A stretch of 64,000 nucleotides of DNA, taken from contig JAUIRK010000059.1 of NCBI GenBank assembly GCA_030549495.1, positions 372,001 through 436,000 of the forward strand. Reading direction: 5' to 3'. This document shows, in pieces, positions 49,975 to 62,572 of the stretch (position 1 is its first letter; each line of letters starts with the position of its first letter). A program made the position numbers and the translations under genes. The notes under the pieces are model-generated. The model searched no databases. It worked only from the letters and a program-made list of their open reading frames with translations, and was not told the DNA's origin. Source of the stretch: Nectonema munidae. Lineage: Eukaryota; Nematomorpha; Nectonematoida; Nectonematidae.

Positions 49975-50330
49975 TCAGACTTTGAAAAGGAGGTTCTGTA
50001 TTTCCTCAAAACTTTTTCCAAGCGGCTTGTTTGAATTACTAAAAGTATTGCGTGTGTGCGAAAGTGTATTGGGTGTTGTGCGTAAGGTGATAATGAAAAG
50101 TAAATGGTCTGAGGAAAGGTCTGTTATTGTTTTGTGTTTGTCATTGAGAATACAGAGTTGTTCCAACTGTGATTAGTTTGGTGTTTACCAGTCTGTGCGT
50201 TTTGCATTGAAATCCCTCCTAAGATAATGTTTAGAAGAGTTTTTAGTGGCTGCAGGCTGATTGAGTAAGGTAATCGGAAAAAGGCGTCCACTTTCCTTTC
50301 AATGTATGTGCAGTCGGCCATGCACAAGCT
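49975..50330 (-). mobile_element. LINE endonuclease fragment
   Basis: Leftward translation gives MCMADCTYIERKVDAFFRLP, LQPLKTLLNIILGGISMQNA and then NHSWNNSVF. This resembles the apurinic-endonuclease domain of Jockey-like LINEs, where the pattern is roughly LLIGGDFNAxH..WG. The final ASP of GGDFN is altered here. Same strand bias and probably the same LINE type as 8686-9410. Confidence 0.45.
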
Positions 50331-50695
50331 GTGTACTTTTTAACTATTCAAACTGCGTTGCCCCGCCCCGCCCAGCAACTATTCAAACTGTCCCACCCCG
50401 CAATTAACAAAATAAAATATGCTACACCCACTTCGCATCAAACAACACTAGACCTTTACGCGTGCATCTTCGCATTCGTTCTGACTCACTTTTTGTAAGT
50501 TTGCGGTCGCTCGTTTCATTTAATGAATTTGCACTAGCTCTGTCAAGCATCTTATCAGTTTGTGTCTGCTCTGCTTCGCTCGGCAATTTATCTAGTTTTG
50601 TTTTCTGCAGGTATGTCTGCGCCAACTCTCAAAATTAGTAATGTTTAAATCTATTTCCTATTATACTTCAAAATCTTTACTAAATAAATGCTTAA

Positions 50696-50824
50696 CCCAT
50701 TAAGTACCATAGAAATCAGACGATATCTAAAAAATGCAGACGATTTATATTCAAAGTCATTGAAAAAAGCAGACGAAGATGAAATTACTTATGTTTTCAA
50801 ATAGAAGCATTTGGACTTAATGGG
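50696..50824. mobile_element. piggyBac-type MITE, 129 bp, TTAA flanks
   Basis: CCCATTAAGTACC at the left and GGACTTAATGGG at the right form the inverted repeat. TTAA stands at 50692-50695 and 50825-50828. The interior has repeated CAGACGA words, like the MITE at 34823. Confidence 0.85.
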
Positions 50825-50904
50825 TTAAGATGTTACAATGAAACGCTTATGGAAGTGTCTTAAAATTAAAATTGACTATAACGATCCTTTTTAAATACAG
50901 TCTA

Positions 50905-52930
50905 AGGCAAAAGTCTCCAAACTTTTCAATATAAGGGCCACAAAATATACTGCCCAAATTTATGCGGGCCGAAAGAATAAAAATGAAAAAAAACAAATCA
51001 GTGCAAGTAATTCAATTTTGTTAGAGTATAAACATGGAAAAATTAAAACTTCTTTTTCAAATTTAATTTCTTTGATTTTCATTGTTTGCTTTCTCTTACT
51101 AAATTATATTCATTCTTAATATCCTTTATAAATAATTGTGATTTTAAAATAAATTTCTTTCTTTCTAATTTTGACACCCGTTTTCTTCACTTCAGCGTCA
51201 AACTCCTGGGAGTAACAACGCGGCTCACAAGAGTCCAATCACAGCTTATGTATTGCATCGTAATTGTCAAATAGGACCTTTTCTTATATAAGTTAGTCCA
51301 CATGTCTGAAGTAAAAGCAAGTCGGATAAAAGAAACAATTTCTTTCAAGGTTTCAGCTAAGGTAGTCCTTTCTAATGCTGCACATTCAGAAAGATCTCGA
51401 CTGACCGTAGTAGGATGTGGTAAAAGATCATTTGCATTCAAAAGTGTTGAACTTTCATGCTGAACTTTGAGCAACTATAACAAAATTGAATTTTAACATT
51501 AATTATTTTATTTTAAAACTGAATATTAACTTTAATTTAGAAGTTCTTTTTTATTAAAAAAGTTCAAGAGGTAATTTAATTATATACTTAATCAAAACAA
51601 ATTAATTTTGATGGAAGTGATAAAAATAGTATATTTATTAATTTGCTGGGTGGTACCAAAAACATGACTTTTCTTTTTAATTTGACTCTCATTTTTAAAC
51701 AATTTTTAAAAAAGTAAAAAACAAATTGATAGCGACTTTACAGTTAAGTATGCATACAGAGTAAAATGTCAAAAGGCAACTCGCAGTTACTTGCTTTAAA
51801 GATTTGTTACCCTCAAAAAATTTGTCCTAAACAAGTTAGTAATGTAAAAACAAATTTTTAAGTCAACACTTGTCATACTTTGTAATAACTAACAAACATA
51901 ATTTAGCTCTTTGATTTTTTAAATTTTCATTTCACTAATCATAACAATTAGGGGTTTTCTGGCCTTTTATAGATTCGCATTTTTTTTATTCTAGTTTTTT
52001 TGCAAGCCCCCTTTATCTTAATAATAAAAATAAGTCAAAAAGCTCGAAATCTATGTATACTTTAGAGGCATTGTATACAATCATACTATACATGCGTATA
52101 CTTCATATAAACTTTGTATAATTAATTTAATTACTATCTTCACGTTTTTCATTTCTTATTTGCATATTAAATACATAGGCATTATTCTATTACCCATGCT
52201 AAACTGATTTAGAATGGTTAATATAATAATAATAAATCGGGATACTCATTATCCATCCTAAAAATGTTCATCTCTAAAGTTAGTATTGGAAACACATACA
52301 CCTCATTGCACCCCTGTTAACCCTCTCAAGACAAGAATAATCAGACTATGCTAGAAAGGCAGAAGATTGATATATAAAACAGCACGAAAAAGCAAACGAT
52401 GATAAAGTTGTTTTGTATCTTACATTAGCCTTGAGAGGGTTAAGTCATCTGGCACACCTTAGGCATCAGTGTACCGCTGGTTATAAAATTTTAACTAAAG
52501 GCATATACCTATTCTATTAAATAAAAGATTTTACAAAGTATTAAAGTTTGCCTCTTGAACTAGGTGATGAAGCCTTGACAACCAATAGTTTCAAATGGTC
52601 GGAGATCTTTTGCAACAAAATGAACGCATGCTACTTTAATCTTTTCTATTTTAGCTTTTGAGATGACAAACATTTTTTTATAACTTTTCATCATTATAAT
52701 AGTATTTTTTATATCATTTTTTGATAACGCTAGTAATCAAGGTTTGACTATTATCATTGAAGTGCCTATTTTTCTTCCAGAATAAGTGAAAGCCTGAAAA
52801 CATACTTTACACGCTGTAAAATTCAAATCAATATTTTTTCATCCACAACAACCCAAAGCTTTTTCAAACATGAGATTTTAATCTATCGACATATTTTATC
52901 TTATACACGCCAGATTTCAATTTATAAGAA
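50905..52930 (-). mobile_element. hAT transposon remnant with later insertions
   Basis: The right part (52560-52930) translated leftward gives a BED-finger-like CKVCFQAFTY stretch and VHFVAKDLRPFETIGCQGFI, the conserved hAT N-terminal block. The continuation lies at 51187-51474 (LLPHPTTVSRDLSECAALER, AFTSDMWTNLYKKRSYLTIT), directly expected after it. The roughly 1 kb between includes a 119-bp MITE. At 50930-50975 GGGCCACAA..GCGGGCCG looks like the element's end. The catalytic and C-terminal parts are missing. Confidence 0.6.
52321..52439. mobile_element. piggyBac-type MITE, 119 bp, TTAA flanks
   Basis: CCCTCTCAAGAC at the left and CCTTGAGAGGG at the right, bounded by TTAA (52317-52320 and 52440-52443). 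It sits inside the hAT remnant, so it is younger than that element. Confidence 0.85.
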
Positions 52931-53079
52931 ACTTGTAAAGATGTTAAAGTTGCCATTTAATAAAATGTAAAGAAGGAAACAAGAACATAAAAATAATTTA
53001 TCACAATTTATCTGTACTCTACGTCTACAGTCACAAACATATGTTTAAAAAATAAAGCATTCACAATATTGAGGTATGC

Positions 53080-53207
53080 GGCGAATCGTCGCACGGGACT
53101 AATCGTGGCACGCTTGCTACAATCAATGGGCTCTCTCTAACACTTTGATCCTGCCGCCGCCTTTTCTTCATTTTGCAAGGTTCCAGGCGAATCGTCGCAC
53201 GGGACTA
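53080..53207. repeat. 22-bp direct repeat inside a larger inverted frame
   Basis: GGCGAATCGTCGCACGGGAC plus TA occurs at 53080-53101 and again at 53186-53207. Outside, AATATTGAGGTATGCG on the left faces CGCATACCCAATATTGAG on the right. The GC-rich words are unlike the surroundings. A small unclassified mobile unit is possible. Confidence 0.6.
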
Positions 53208-53409
53208 CGCATACCCAATATTGAGCTTATCATAATATTCTCTCTTCTCTCACATTCTCATCTGGACAAGGCTCAAGCACACGACACAAGAAGTTTTTAT
53301 CTCTATATTTCAAAGCACATGACACAAGAAGCCTCTCTCTCTCTCTCATTTCTGTCATACTCCATTCTTCTCTAACTCTGAAATCATTTCACACATGGAG
53401 ATCCACATC

Positions 53410-53468
53410 CGCCCCGCGATTGCGGGTCCCGCATAACCCGCGTGGGTTATCCGCCCTGCGCAGGGCTC
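53410..53468. repeat. GC-rich cluster of short hairpins
   Basis: Successive self-complementary words: CCCGCGATTGCGGG, AACCCGCGTGGGTT and CCCTGCGCAGGG within 60 bp of otherwise AT-rich DNA, directly before the FLYWCH-type Mutator fragment. Could be a subterminal structure of a transposon. Confidence 0.65.
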
Positions 53469-53472
53469 TAGT

Positions 53473-54095
53473 TTGTACAATGAACCGTGCAAAAAATGTT
53501 TTGGGAGAATTATATATAAAGTAAATGAAAATGAAGTTAAAAGTATAAAAAAATACGTAGAACATAATCACGAGCCCACAGAGACAAAAACGCTTATAAT
53601 GGAAAAAATTAAAAATGAGGCAAAATTATCCTGCTACAGCTCAACAAGTTTACTTTACAAGTATTGTATAATTTTTTACTGTATGTATAAGTTTTTGTAA
53701 TCAATTAATATTTGGAACAGAAATAACATGTCTGTTTTAAATGAAGAAGTTAGATCAGCTCTACCAAAACTAGAAAGCATAAAAAGATTGATAAGGAATT
53801 GACCAAAACCTACAAAGAATATAAATTTTGAAATTCCAGAACATTTCAAATAAATTAATGACTGTAAATTTCTTCAATTAGATGAAGTTGATATGAATAA
53901 AAGAACTCTTATGTTTGCAGGAACAGTTTTAAGGTTAATAATTATTTTTTTTCATCAATTATAATTTTTTTATTTTTGTTTTAAGTTATATTATGATGAT
54001 GATGTTTAGCTAAGAGATTTTTGTTGACGGTACTTTTAAAAAATGCCCGACCAACTTTTATCAGATTTTCACAATACATTATAATAATAAGATAT
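53473..54095 (+). mobile_element. FLYWCH/Mutator-type transposase N-terminal fragment
   Basis: Rightward translation gives CKKCFGRIIYKVNENEVKSI then EHNHEPT, the back half of a FLYWCH zinc finger. It continues with ALPKLESIKRLIRN, FEIPEHFK, KFLQLDEVDMNKRTLMFAGT, and then EIFVDGTFKKCPTNFYQIFT. The last piece carries the first catalytic Asp of MULE transposases (DGTFK). A few stops interrupt it and nothing beyond this point is kept. It resembles the transposase at 62573-64000. Confidence 0.7.
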
Positions 54096-54284
54096 TATAA
54101 TTGAGTAAATAAATAAATTACTTTTTTTTATTTAATTAAATTTTTTTGTCAAATTTTATATTCTATCAAAAGTTATTAGCTTTAATCATTTAATTTGCAT
54201 TGTTCATATAATATATATAAAGTATGCATAACTATTCACAAACGTATATTTTTATATTCACACATCTATTCATAAAATTCCTAG

Positions 54285-56860
54285 AACCGTGAAATGATGG
54301 TGTGTTAATTAATAGCAAGGATGTAAGCGTACCAAAACCAGTAAAACATATGCAAGCGTATAACACATGGAAAGAATTAGCTGTAAGAAAGGAGATTAAA
54401 ATTGTAGGTAACTTCTGAGTGTACCCAAGAAACTCACAAAACACCAAATATTCCCAACTTAACCGTGATTAGACAAGACAGACTACATGGTGGTGTTATC
54501 ACCAGGGCAATCAAAAGTCAATAAAATCAACTTTTGTTATAAATAAAAATACATTTTATAAAAACATTTTTTTGTTTTTTTTATAAAAAATGACTAATTT
54601 AAGGTTATTTTTTATGTCAATGAAAGTCAATTTTATTTTAAAAGTCAATAAAAGTCAATTTTTTAAAAAAAATCAATAAGTCAATTTTTAGGTAGGTTTT
54701 GTTTTTTGATTATTATTTTATTCAAAGTAACAAAAAATATAGTTTTATTAAAAAATAATTAGAATAAACCCGAGTAAATGTAAAAATCATGTAATGTAAA
54801 TATTCATGATATTCCTCTGTTTTCAATTGTGAAACATTCATAAACTTATACACAATATCAGCTTATTGATTTATATGTAGATAGTAGATTATATACATCT
54901 TTTAAGAAAATAAGTCTTCATGTGTTAGCAATTAAAACAGTTACTCTAAAATGTTCATTGTATGAACTGCATACACTTACTCACATTTGCTTCGTAGATA
55001 AGACTGTTGTAGCAGAATTTTTTCATACCTTAGAATTAAATAATTTTGCCTATAAGTACCTAGTTAAATCCTTCTTAAGAAAGATTAAACAACTTCTCTT
55101 TTTTATTTATTCTCGTTTTATAAACAAGTTTTGTGTGAACTTTATTTTTTTTAGTTTTAAAAAATTATACAATTATGCTTAAAAGCTCTAGAAGTAATTC
55201 TATGAAAATATCACTCATTATTACAAAATATCCAAACGAGTTTTCACTATCACAAAGCAAAGACAAACTTTTTTGCAAGTTTTGTTTGGTAGAAGTAAAA
55301 CACGATAAAACTTTTTTTATTGAAAGACATAGAAAAACTCAAAAACACGAAAAACATCTTAAAGATACTTATGCCAACAGCAGGATTGAAAAGCTTTCCA
55401 CTGATACTACTTCCGATGACTTCAGAAGGAAATTGATTACAGCTTCCCTAGAAGCTAATATTCCATTGCACAAACTTTGCCATTCGAGCATTGTTTCACT
55501 TTTTCAAAATCTTGGAAGACAAGTTCCTTCTGTTACAACATGGAGAAACCTGGTTTCGAAATTAGCAGATGAGAAACTTCAAAAAATTAAAAGTTTTAGA
55601 AAAATTCAAGACGTGTTTCTGATAGCTGATGAAACCATTATTACGAATTGTGTATTCTTAAATGTTATTGCTGGAACATTGGTAGAACCTCAAAAACTTA
55701 CTTGATCAAAACTGCTCCTTTTGAAGCACATATAAATTCACAAACGTTGACTTATTTTATCGACGATACGTTGAAAGAGTTTCACATAGGTAGAAAACAC
55801 TTTTTGCTTTTGATAACAGATGCTGCTAGATACAATACTGCCGCAGCTAAGAATTTAAAAGTTATGTTTCCTAACTTTTTTCACGTTACATGCATTTCCC
55901 ACTTATTGCATAACTGTGCTCTAAAAATTAAAATTTTTAAGTTTCTTTTAAGATTTCAAGTTTTAAAGCTTTCACGATAAAGAACAAAACAAGACGCTCT
56001 TTTTTCTCTGAAATGGGTTACCCATCAGCTCTTATAATTACAAGGTTGGAAGCAACTCTTTACTATAGTAAAAATCTTCCTGAAATAAAAAAAATTATGG
56101 AAGGTGAAAATGATATTTTGATTGACAATGCAAGAAAAAGCCTAGAAAATCTTAACTTATGTAAAGCTTTGTTATCAATTAAAAAAAACTACGCTCAAAA
56201 TATAATTGAGCTAATAGATAAATCGCAAAAAAGGACTTTTAAAATTATTTCATTTTAACAATGATGAATGCAAATTGATCCCATATATCAAAAGTAGAAT
56301 GGAACAAAATCAAATAACTGATATTATGGAAATGAAAAATTCAAGTATATCACCTGATACGTATTTACTTCTACAAAATTGTCCAACTTCTAGTTGCGAA
56401 GTTGAAAGATCCTTCTTAAAACTCAGAAAGTTATTAGAAAAAGATCAAAATTTTAATCCAGACATTATTTTTAATTACATGATTTTTTTCTATAATTATA
56501 AATAATTTTGTTTTTTTTATTTTATGTTTACAAGTTAATAAAATCATAAAAGTCAATTTTTATTTTTAAAAGTGAATATTTTTTAATAAAGTCAATTTTT
56601 TGTTTGTCCTGGTTATCACATACATACATCATGACACTCTGTACATAGAAACTAGTAAACACATTAGAACACTTACTCAAACAGACACATACACAGAACT
56701 GTAAGCTTTCAAAATCGAAACTCGACACAATAAACACACCACACTTATAATAAGTTTTTACCACAACCAAGTTTTTAACACTCATCAAGTTTTACTGGTT
56801 TTGGTACGCTTACATCCTTGCTATTTTAACACACCATCATTTCACTACATTGCCTCATTA
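54285..56860. mobile_element. MITE with long inverted repeats, split by a hAT insertion
   Basis: Left arm GTGAAATGATGGTGTGTTAA and AGCAAGGATGTAAGCGTACC, then AAAACCAGTAAAAC (54288-54350). The right arm at about 56785-56858 is the inverted copy. Without the hAT element (54503-56611 plus one duplication) it would be about 460 bp. Non-coding; its own target duplication was not resolved. Confidence 0.75.
54503..56611 (+). mobile_element. hAT transposon, CGBP1-like family, with perfect 8-bp duplication
   Basis: Ends CAGGGCAATCA and, inverted, CAGGACAAACA. GTTATCAC stands immediately outside both (54495-54502 and 56612-56619), the hAT hallmark. The rightward transposase starts at 55175 with a BED-type finger (LFCKFCLVEVKHDKTFF..RHRKTQKHEKH). 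The core has ANIPLHKLCHSSIVSLFQNL, VFLIADETIITN with a likely catalytic Asp, LLLITDAARYNTAAA and MFPNFFHVTCISHLLHN, and the C-terminus ends at 56505 with SSCEVERSFLKLRKLLEKDQ. It is in three or four frame blocks (to 55705, from 55702, from 56013, from 56275), so a few indels make it inactive, though young. Confidence 0.9.
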
Positions 56861-56864
56861 CTGT

Positions 56865-57890
<1,026 letters not shown>

Positions 57891-57899
57891 TGATAATAG

Positions 57900-58121
<222 letters not shown>

Positions 58122-58129
58122 TGAATTTG

Positions 58130-58435
58130 ATTCCTCACATATGGCAGATCAAGATTCACTTTTATAATCAATTCAACTAAGACCAACAATTTTAACTCTC
58201 TCTTTTTTTAGCCCATCGTTATCTTGCTTTTTCTTTTTCTACACCAAAGTTCTTATTTTTAAAATTTTCGACTGTCGCATCTTCTATTCCTTTCAGCTTA
58301 ATCGCAATTGGAATAGTAAATTTCAAAATGGAAACACTAATTTTGAAAGCCCGTGAGTTAAGCTTTGCAAATTGAATAATTTCCTTTCTTATGGAACATG
58401 TTTTATACCTTTAAAGCAGAGGCGCACATCCTCAA
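58130..58435 (+). pseudogene. Possible decayed beta-trefoil part of RBPJ
   Basis: Weak echoes of CSL in broken rightward frames: IKIHFYNQ near 58148 (human TKVALFNR), QLRPTILTL (human RLRSQTVST), HRYL after an acceptor-like TTTTTTTAG near 58210 (human TRYL), and VKLCKLNNFLSYGT..PLKQ near 58358-58428 (human VSQLHKCAFYLKDT..CLSQ). Order is right, but each match is short and stops intervene. May be chance; listed because position and order agree. Confidence 0.3.
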
Positions 58436-58439
58436 AATT

Positions 58440-59160
58440 ATTGGGGGCGAAATTTTTTTGTTGCAATTTTCAAAATTAGTGGTCTGGAAATACCACGGGA
58501 GACCAAATATTCAAGCAATCCTTTAAAATAGAGTGTTCTCAGCGCATACCTAAAGTCCTAAATTTATAAGACTACTTTATATTTTTTTTTACAAAATTGG
58601 TGAATTTAAATACTATACTTCCAGCGAAAATATTTTAATTAAATTTGCATATCGAATATACACTAGTTTAAAAAATCCAAAATTGTTGGGGGAGGGAGGG
58701 GGAGCCAATAAGCTTTTCATTTGAAAATAAAGTAGTCTATCATGCACATTACAGGAATTAATGAAACGATCTTTGATTCATAGAGAAAACAACTGAAAAC
58801 AAATAGCTGAAGGTTGGATAGTTTTATATGAGTGAATGTAGTCTGAAGGCAAAGAGTCTACTAGACACCCTGCTATTTTTATATGAAAAAATGTGATTGA
58901 TTCAGGGGCAAGGGTATACAATGAAGTTATAATTGTGCAAACAAAAATAAAACAATAAATTAAGATCGCATTATTTCATTTTACTCGGCATCATTCAAAA
59001 ATAGTTTAAAAGCTAAATTGGTGCAAGCTACAAAAAGTAAAATAACTTTTAACATTTTGCAATTTTGCATTTTATAATAACTTTTAAGAAAAAAAAGTCT
59101 ATCAGAAAAAGTTATAGAGCTTCAACAAAAACTAAAAAATTTTACAGCATAACTTAAGTT
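58440..59160. other. Intergenic, no gene seen
   Basis: AT-rich, with GGGGGAGGGAGGGGGAGCC near 58690 and AAATTATTGGGGGCGAAATT near 58434, which look like transposon-edge words without partners. Confidence 0.4.
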
Positions 59161-59194
59161 TTTTGAAAACTAATTTGACGTATCCCCTGCAGCT

Positions 59195-59300
59195 AACCCT
59201 AACCCTCTTTGGGTGGCATGACAGGTTGGTTGAGATGATGGACTCAGCACGGAAGCCTCTGGATTCGATTCCTCATCGATACGAATATCAACTGTGCTTT
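59195..59300 (+). mobile_element. tRNA-derived SINE head
   Basis: GGGTGGCATGACAGGTTGGT resembles a polymerase III A box (from about 59213), and GGATTCGATTCC at 59261-59272 is a good B box; the spacing is tRNA-like. No full tRNA cloverleaf is apparent. CTAACCCTAACCCTC just before it resembles a short telomere-like string. The 3' tail of the SINE is unclear. Confidence 0.55.
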
Positions 59301-59469
59301 AGTCTATATTGCAAAAGTCAATATTTTCCATTTTCAGATCGGAACTGTCTTTTTGTGTGCTTGCAACAGATTATTATTAGTGTAATTTTTTATTGCATAA
59401 AATATATCTTAGAGTGTTTTTGCTTAATTTTCACTAATTGAAAAGTCATAGCATTTTTGTACTAAACTT

Positions 59470-60130
59470 TTTTAGTTTGAAATTTGATCGCTTTTTAAAA
59501 AAGGCAAGATTTTCAGTGTTTTAGACATAGGGAGGAAATTTAAGAATTTTGTTCTTTTTAAATCCTGTCTCTGAAAGAATTTCTTGAATCCCACTATAGC
59601 CTGGAGCATTGTCCAACACTATTACAACAGATGCTCCTAGTTTTGCCATAGATTTTCGTAAACATATTCTAATGAAACCGTTTGAGCTTTCTTTTCTAAA
59701 AGATAACTTCTTTACCTTCTTTTCTAATTACACGAATATCTTAGCGTTCATATCGAGCAGCAGCAGCAGCAGCAGCTTTACATCGTAGGTCCTTTTTTGA
59801 TCTTCCTTGAATTTGACATTTCTTTCATCTATATAGTTGATTGACAGCTTTTCTATTGAATTTTCAACAAAATTTCGCATAGTATTTTCTGTACTTTTTT
59901 TCTAACGAATTTATTTTTCCTGGCATATTCCTGACACTTTTCAAAGTGATTTTTTAATCATGTTTGTAGACCGTAGTTTTTGAAATCTTAACGGTCAAAT
60001 TTTTTCAAATTCCCAACATAATTCATCTAAAGTAATTTTTGGATTTTTTTCATTAGAGCCAATAAAAAACTCTTTTTCTAGTGTATTTATTTTCAAAAAT
60101 CTTTTCCACCTTAAAACGAATAGTCTGTTT
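59470..60130 (-). mobile_element. Tc1/mariner-like transposase remnant
   Basis: Leftward translation shows an N-terminal helix-turn-helix-like piece (NEKNPKITLDELCWEFEKI, then QKLRSTNMIKKSLKKVSG), later MKEMSNSRKIKKG, and finally KSMAKLGASVVIVLDNAPGY then SGIQEILSETGF. The DNAP(G/A) block is the second catalytic Asp of Tc1/mariner or related DDE enzymes. A CAG/CTG run of five lies near 59758. Many stops interrupt it. Sub-family not determined. Confidence 0.5.
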
Positions 60131-60539
60131 TTATTTTATTAAGACAGTTACAAAAATATAAAAATTAAAAAAAAATCGAAAACAATTGTGAAATTAGCTC
60201 TCTATAGTAATTTGACATTTAAAACATAGTCCTTTTTAAAAAGCAATGTGAAAATACAATTACAATTACAATTCAAACTTCAAGAAATTTTAGTGGAAAA
60301 CGCTATGACTTCTCTATTAGTAAACTTCAAGATATAGAACTTGATGGAATAAATAAATTACACCAACAATATCTTCAATTTGTATCGCAAGGATCCCAAC
60401 CAAAGTCGATTTCGCTCTGAAGATGAAAAATATTGAATTTTGATTTTTCAATTAATTTGTGAATTTAGGTAAAACTTTCAATATATTATATTATTTTATA
60501 AGCATAGTTTTATGTTGAATATTTTAAAAAATCAATTTA

Positions 60540-61700
60540 AAAATCAATAAATTAATTAAAAACCTCTTCTTTTTTCGCCTACACCTTGTTCCAAAATTGG
60601 GAGTCGGTGACCACCATAATGATCTATTTTGAGTGGCTTCACTTTTTAGACCCTACTCTTTCCCCTTTTCTTCCAAACATCTTTCGATCTTTTGTTTTGG
60701 CGTCCTTTACTTTTTGCCATCAATGGTTCTTCTAATGCTTTCCGTGTCACATCATTTTCATTCCTCCCTAGAACATGCCCATATCAACGAAGCTTGATTC
60801 TTTCAATAAGGGTTATCACGTTAGTTATAACTCTTGTTTTTCCCCACTTCTTTATTTCTTGTCGTGTCCTTTAGTGTTACTCCCAATATCGTCCTAAAAA
60901 TCCTCATTTCTGTTGCTTCTAGCTTTCTTTTATCTTTCTCTCTCAGGCTCAAACATTACGAAATATAGATCATTGTCGGTCTTCCATTGTAGCCTAAATT
61001 TTTGCGTTTTATCGTTTACAACTGATTTGACCTCCTTTTATTTGATCCAGCTCACGCTGTCTCTTGTTTGTATATCATTTTCGCAACCTCCTTTCTCTAC
61101 AACCATTGAGCCAAGATACCTGAAACGTTTTACTTGGTTTAGTTCAATTTCATGTAAGTTTTTATCAATTACATTCTTCTCTTCTTTCACACCATAATTT
61201 CTGTCTTTTAGCATTGATCTTCAGACCATACTTTTTAAGGCATTCTTAATTCCTTTCTATAGTTGTTCCACGCTATCAGCGATTGTCTGCAAAAAGTAAT
61301 TCTCATAGGTCTTCCAATCTCAGATGTTCAGATAAGACATCCCGATAATTTCAAATAAATACAGCTCAAAGTAGATCCCTGGTGCAAGTCTATCTGTTGT
61401 TCTATCTAACCGCTGATTTTGACTGGCTATATGTTTCCCTAAGTATTTTGACCAATTTTTCAGAAATACCTTTTCTTCTTATGCACCAGTACACTTCTCT
61501 AGCAACACAACCATACGCTTTTTGCAAATCAACAAAGCGACGAAAACAACAAGATTTATTTCTAATCTTTTTCTGACAACTGTCTTACATGGCATATATA
61601 GTGCTCTTTCTTGCAGGTTTGTTGAGTCGGATAGTATGAGGTCCGACTCTGACTTCGACTCCTGCACACTGTTGATAGTTACCTCTTTTCAGTCACAATC
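60540..61700 (-). mobile_element. LINE reverse-transcriptase remnant (3' half of ORF2)
   Basis: Leftward translation gives KAYGCVAREVYWCIRRKGIS, LVKILREHIASQNQRLDRTT, GLHQGSTLSCIYL (the usual HQGSxLSP box), then GLKINAK, KRFRYLGSMVVEKGG and, near the end, RMRIFRTILGV and GHVLGRNENDV. These are the RT palm and the thumb/C-terminal motifs of RTE/Jockey-type LINEs (FxYLGS; MRMLRW; GHVxRR). Interrupted by several stops and frame changes; the 5' half (endonuclease) is not recognised. Confidence 0.65.
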
Positions 61701-62570
61701 AAACCCAGTGACGTATGCTCTAATGCGAATTGAACACTGGTGTTCAATTTCTGAAATGCGGGCTGCTACGTCTATGCTACTTGGTACTTCCTAAAACCCT
61801 TCAAAAAAATTAAATCCACTGGCATCTCTATTTCAATTAGCTGACTACTGTAACTAGGCCCAGATTGTTCTTCCTGAATTTCTGCTTCACATACTTCTGT
61901 AAAATTTGACTCTTCTATTGGCTATTCATTCAGTTATATCACCATACTCAGCATGTTGTATGCTTTATCTGTTACAATGCATAATAGATTGTCGTTCTGA
62001 ATACCAAATCTTGTAACGCATCTTTTACCAATTGTTTTAAGAAGTTACTGGAATATGACATGAACAGCAAAATAATTAACACAGGGTGCATGCTCATGCA
62101 TACAAACTTGTTGCTTAGTTTTCTCTTCAGTTGTTCTTTTTTGGATTTCATATTAATCAATTACTAGTTTTCTTATAGTATCTCTGTTTAGAGCCTCCCC
62201 TAGTTTTCTTGCAAATTCACCAATCAGTGCTAACACTTCAGGTTAGAATCAGTTCAGAAAAGAATCTAAAGGAAATAGCACTAAATTCAATAGACGGTAA
62301 AGAAAGCTTACACGCAGAGACAAGTGGTAGAAAATGTGTCAGAGTCGACATTAATAAAATTTAGGAGATGAAATCGGATTTTTCAAAGTATTAAAAAATA
62401 ATTTTTTTGTTTTGCATTTATTTTACTCTTCTAATAATTTCACCTTTTAAGAACCTTTGATAAATTGCTCATTTTTATGAGTTGATAAATCTAGCTTGTA
62501 TTTTCTGAACAGGGTAATATCTTTAAGTTCCTTCAAAATGTTCTGCATTATAAACATAAATATAAAATAG
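61700..62570. other. Probable LINE flank and intergenic sequence
   Basis: Upstream of the RT remnant the leftward frames carry no firm motif. From about 61980 the sequence is AT-rich with no gene seen. Confidence 0.35.
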
Positions 62571-62572
62571 TA

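Noticed and set aside
59191-59207. Telomeric CTAACCCTAACCC string
   Set aside because: Only about two units next to a SINE-like sequence; too short for a telomere or a clear interstitial array.
59205-59300. Functional tRNA gene
   Set aside because: A- and B-box-like words are present, but I cannot fold a proper acceptor stem or anticodon arm; a SINE head explains it better.
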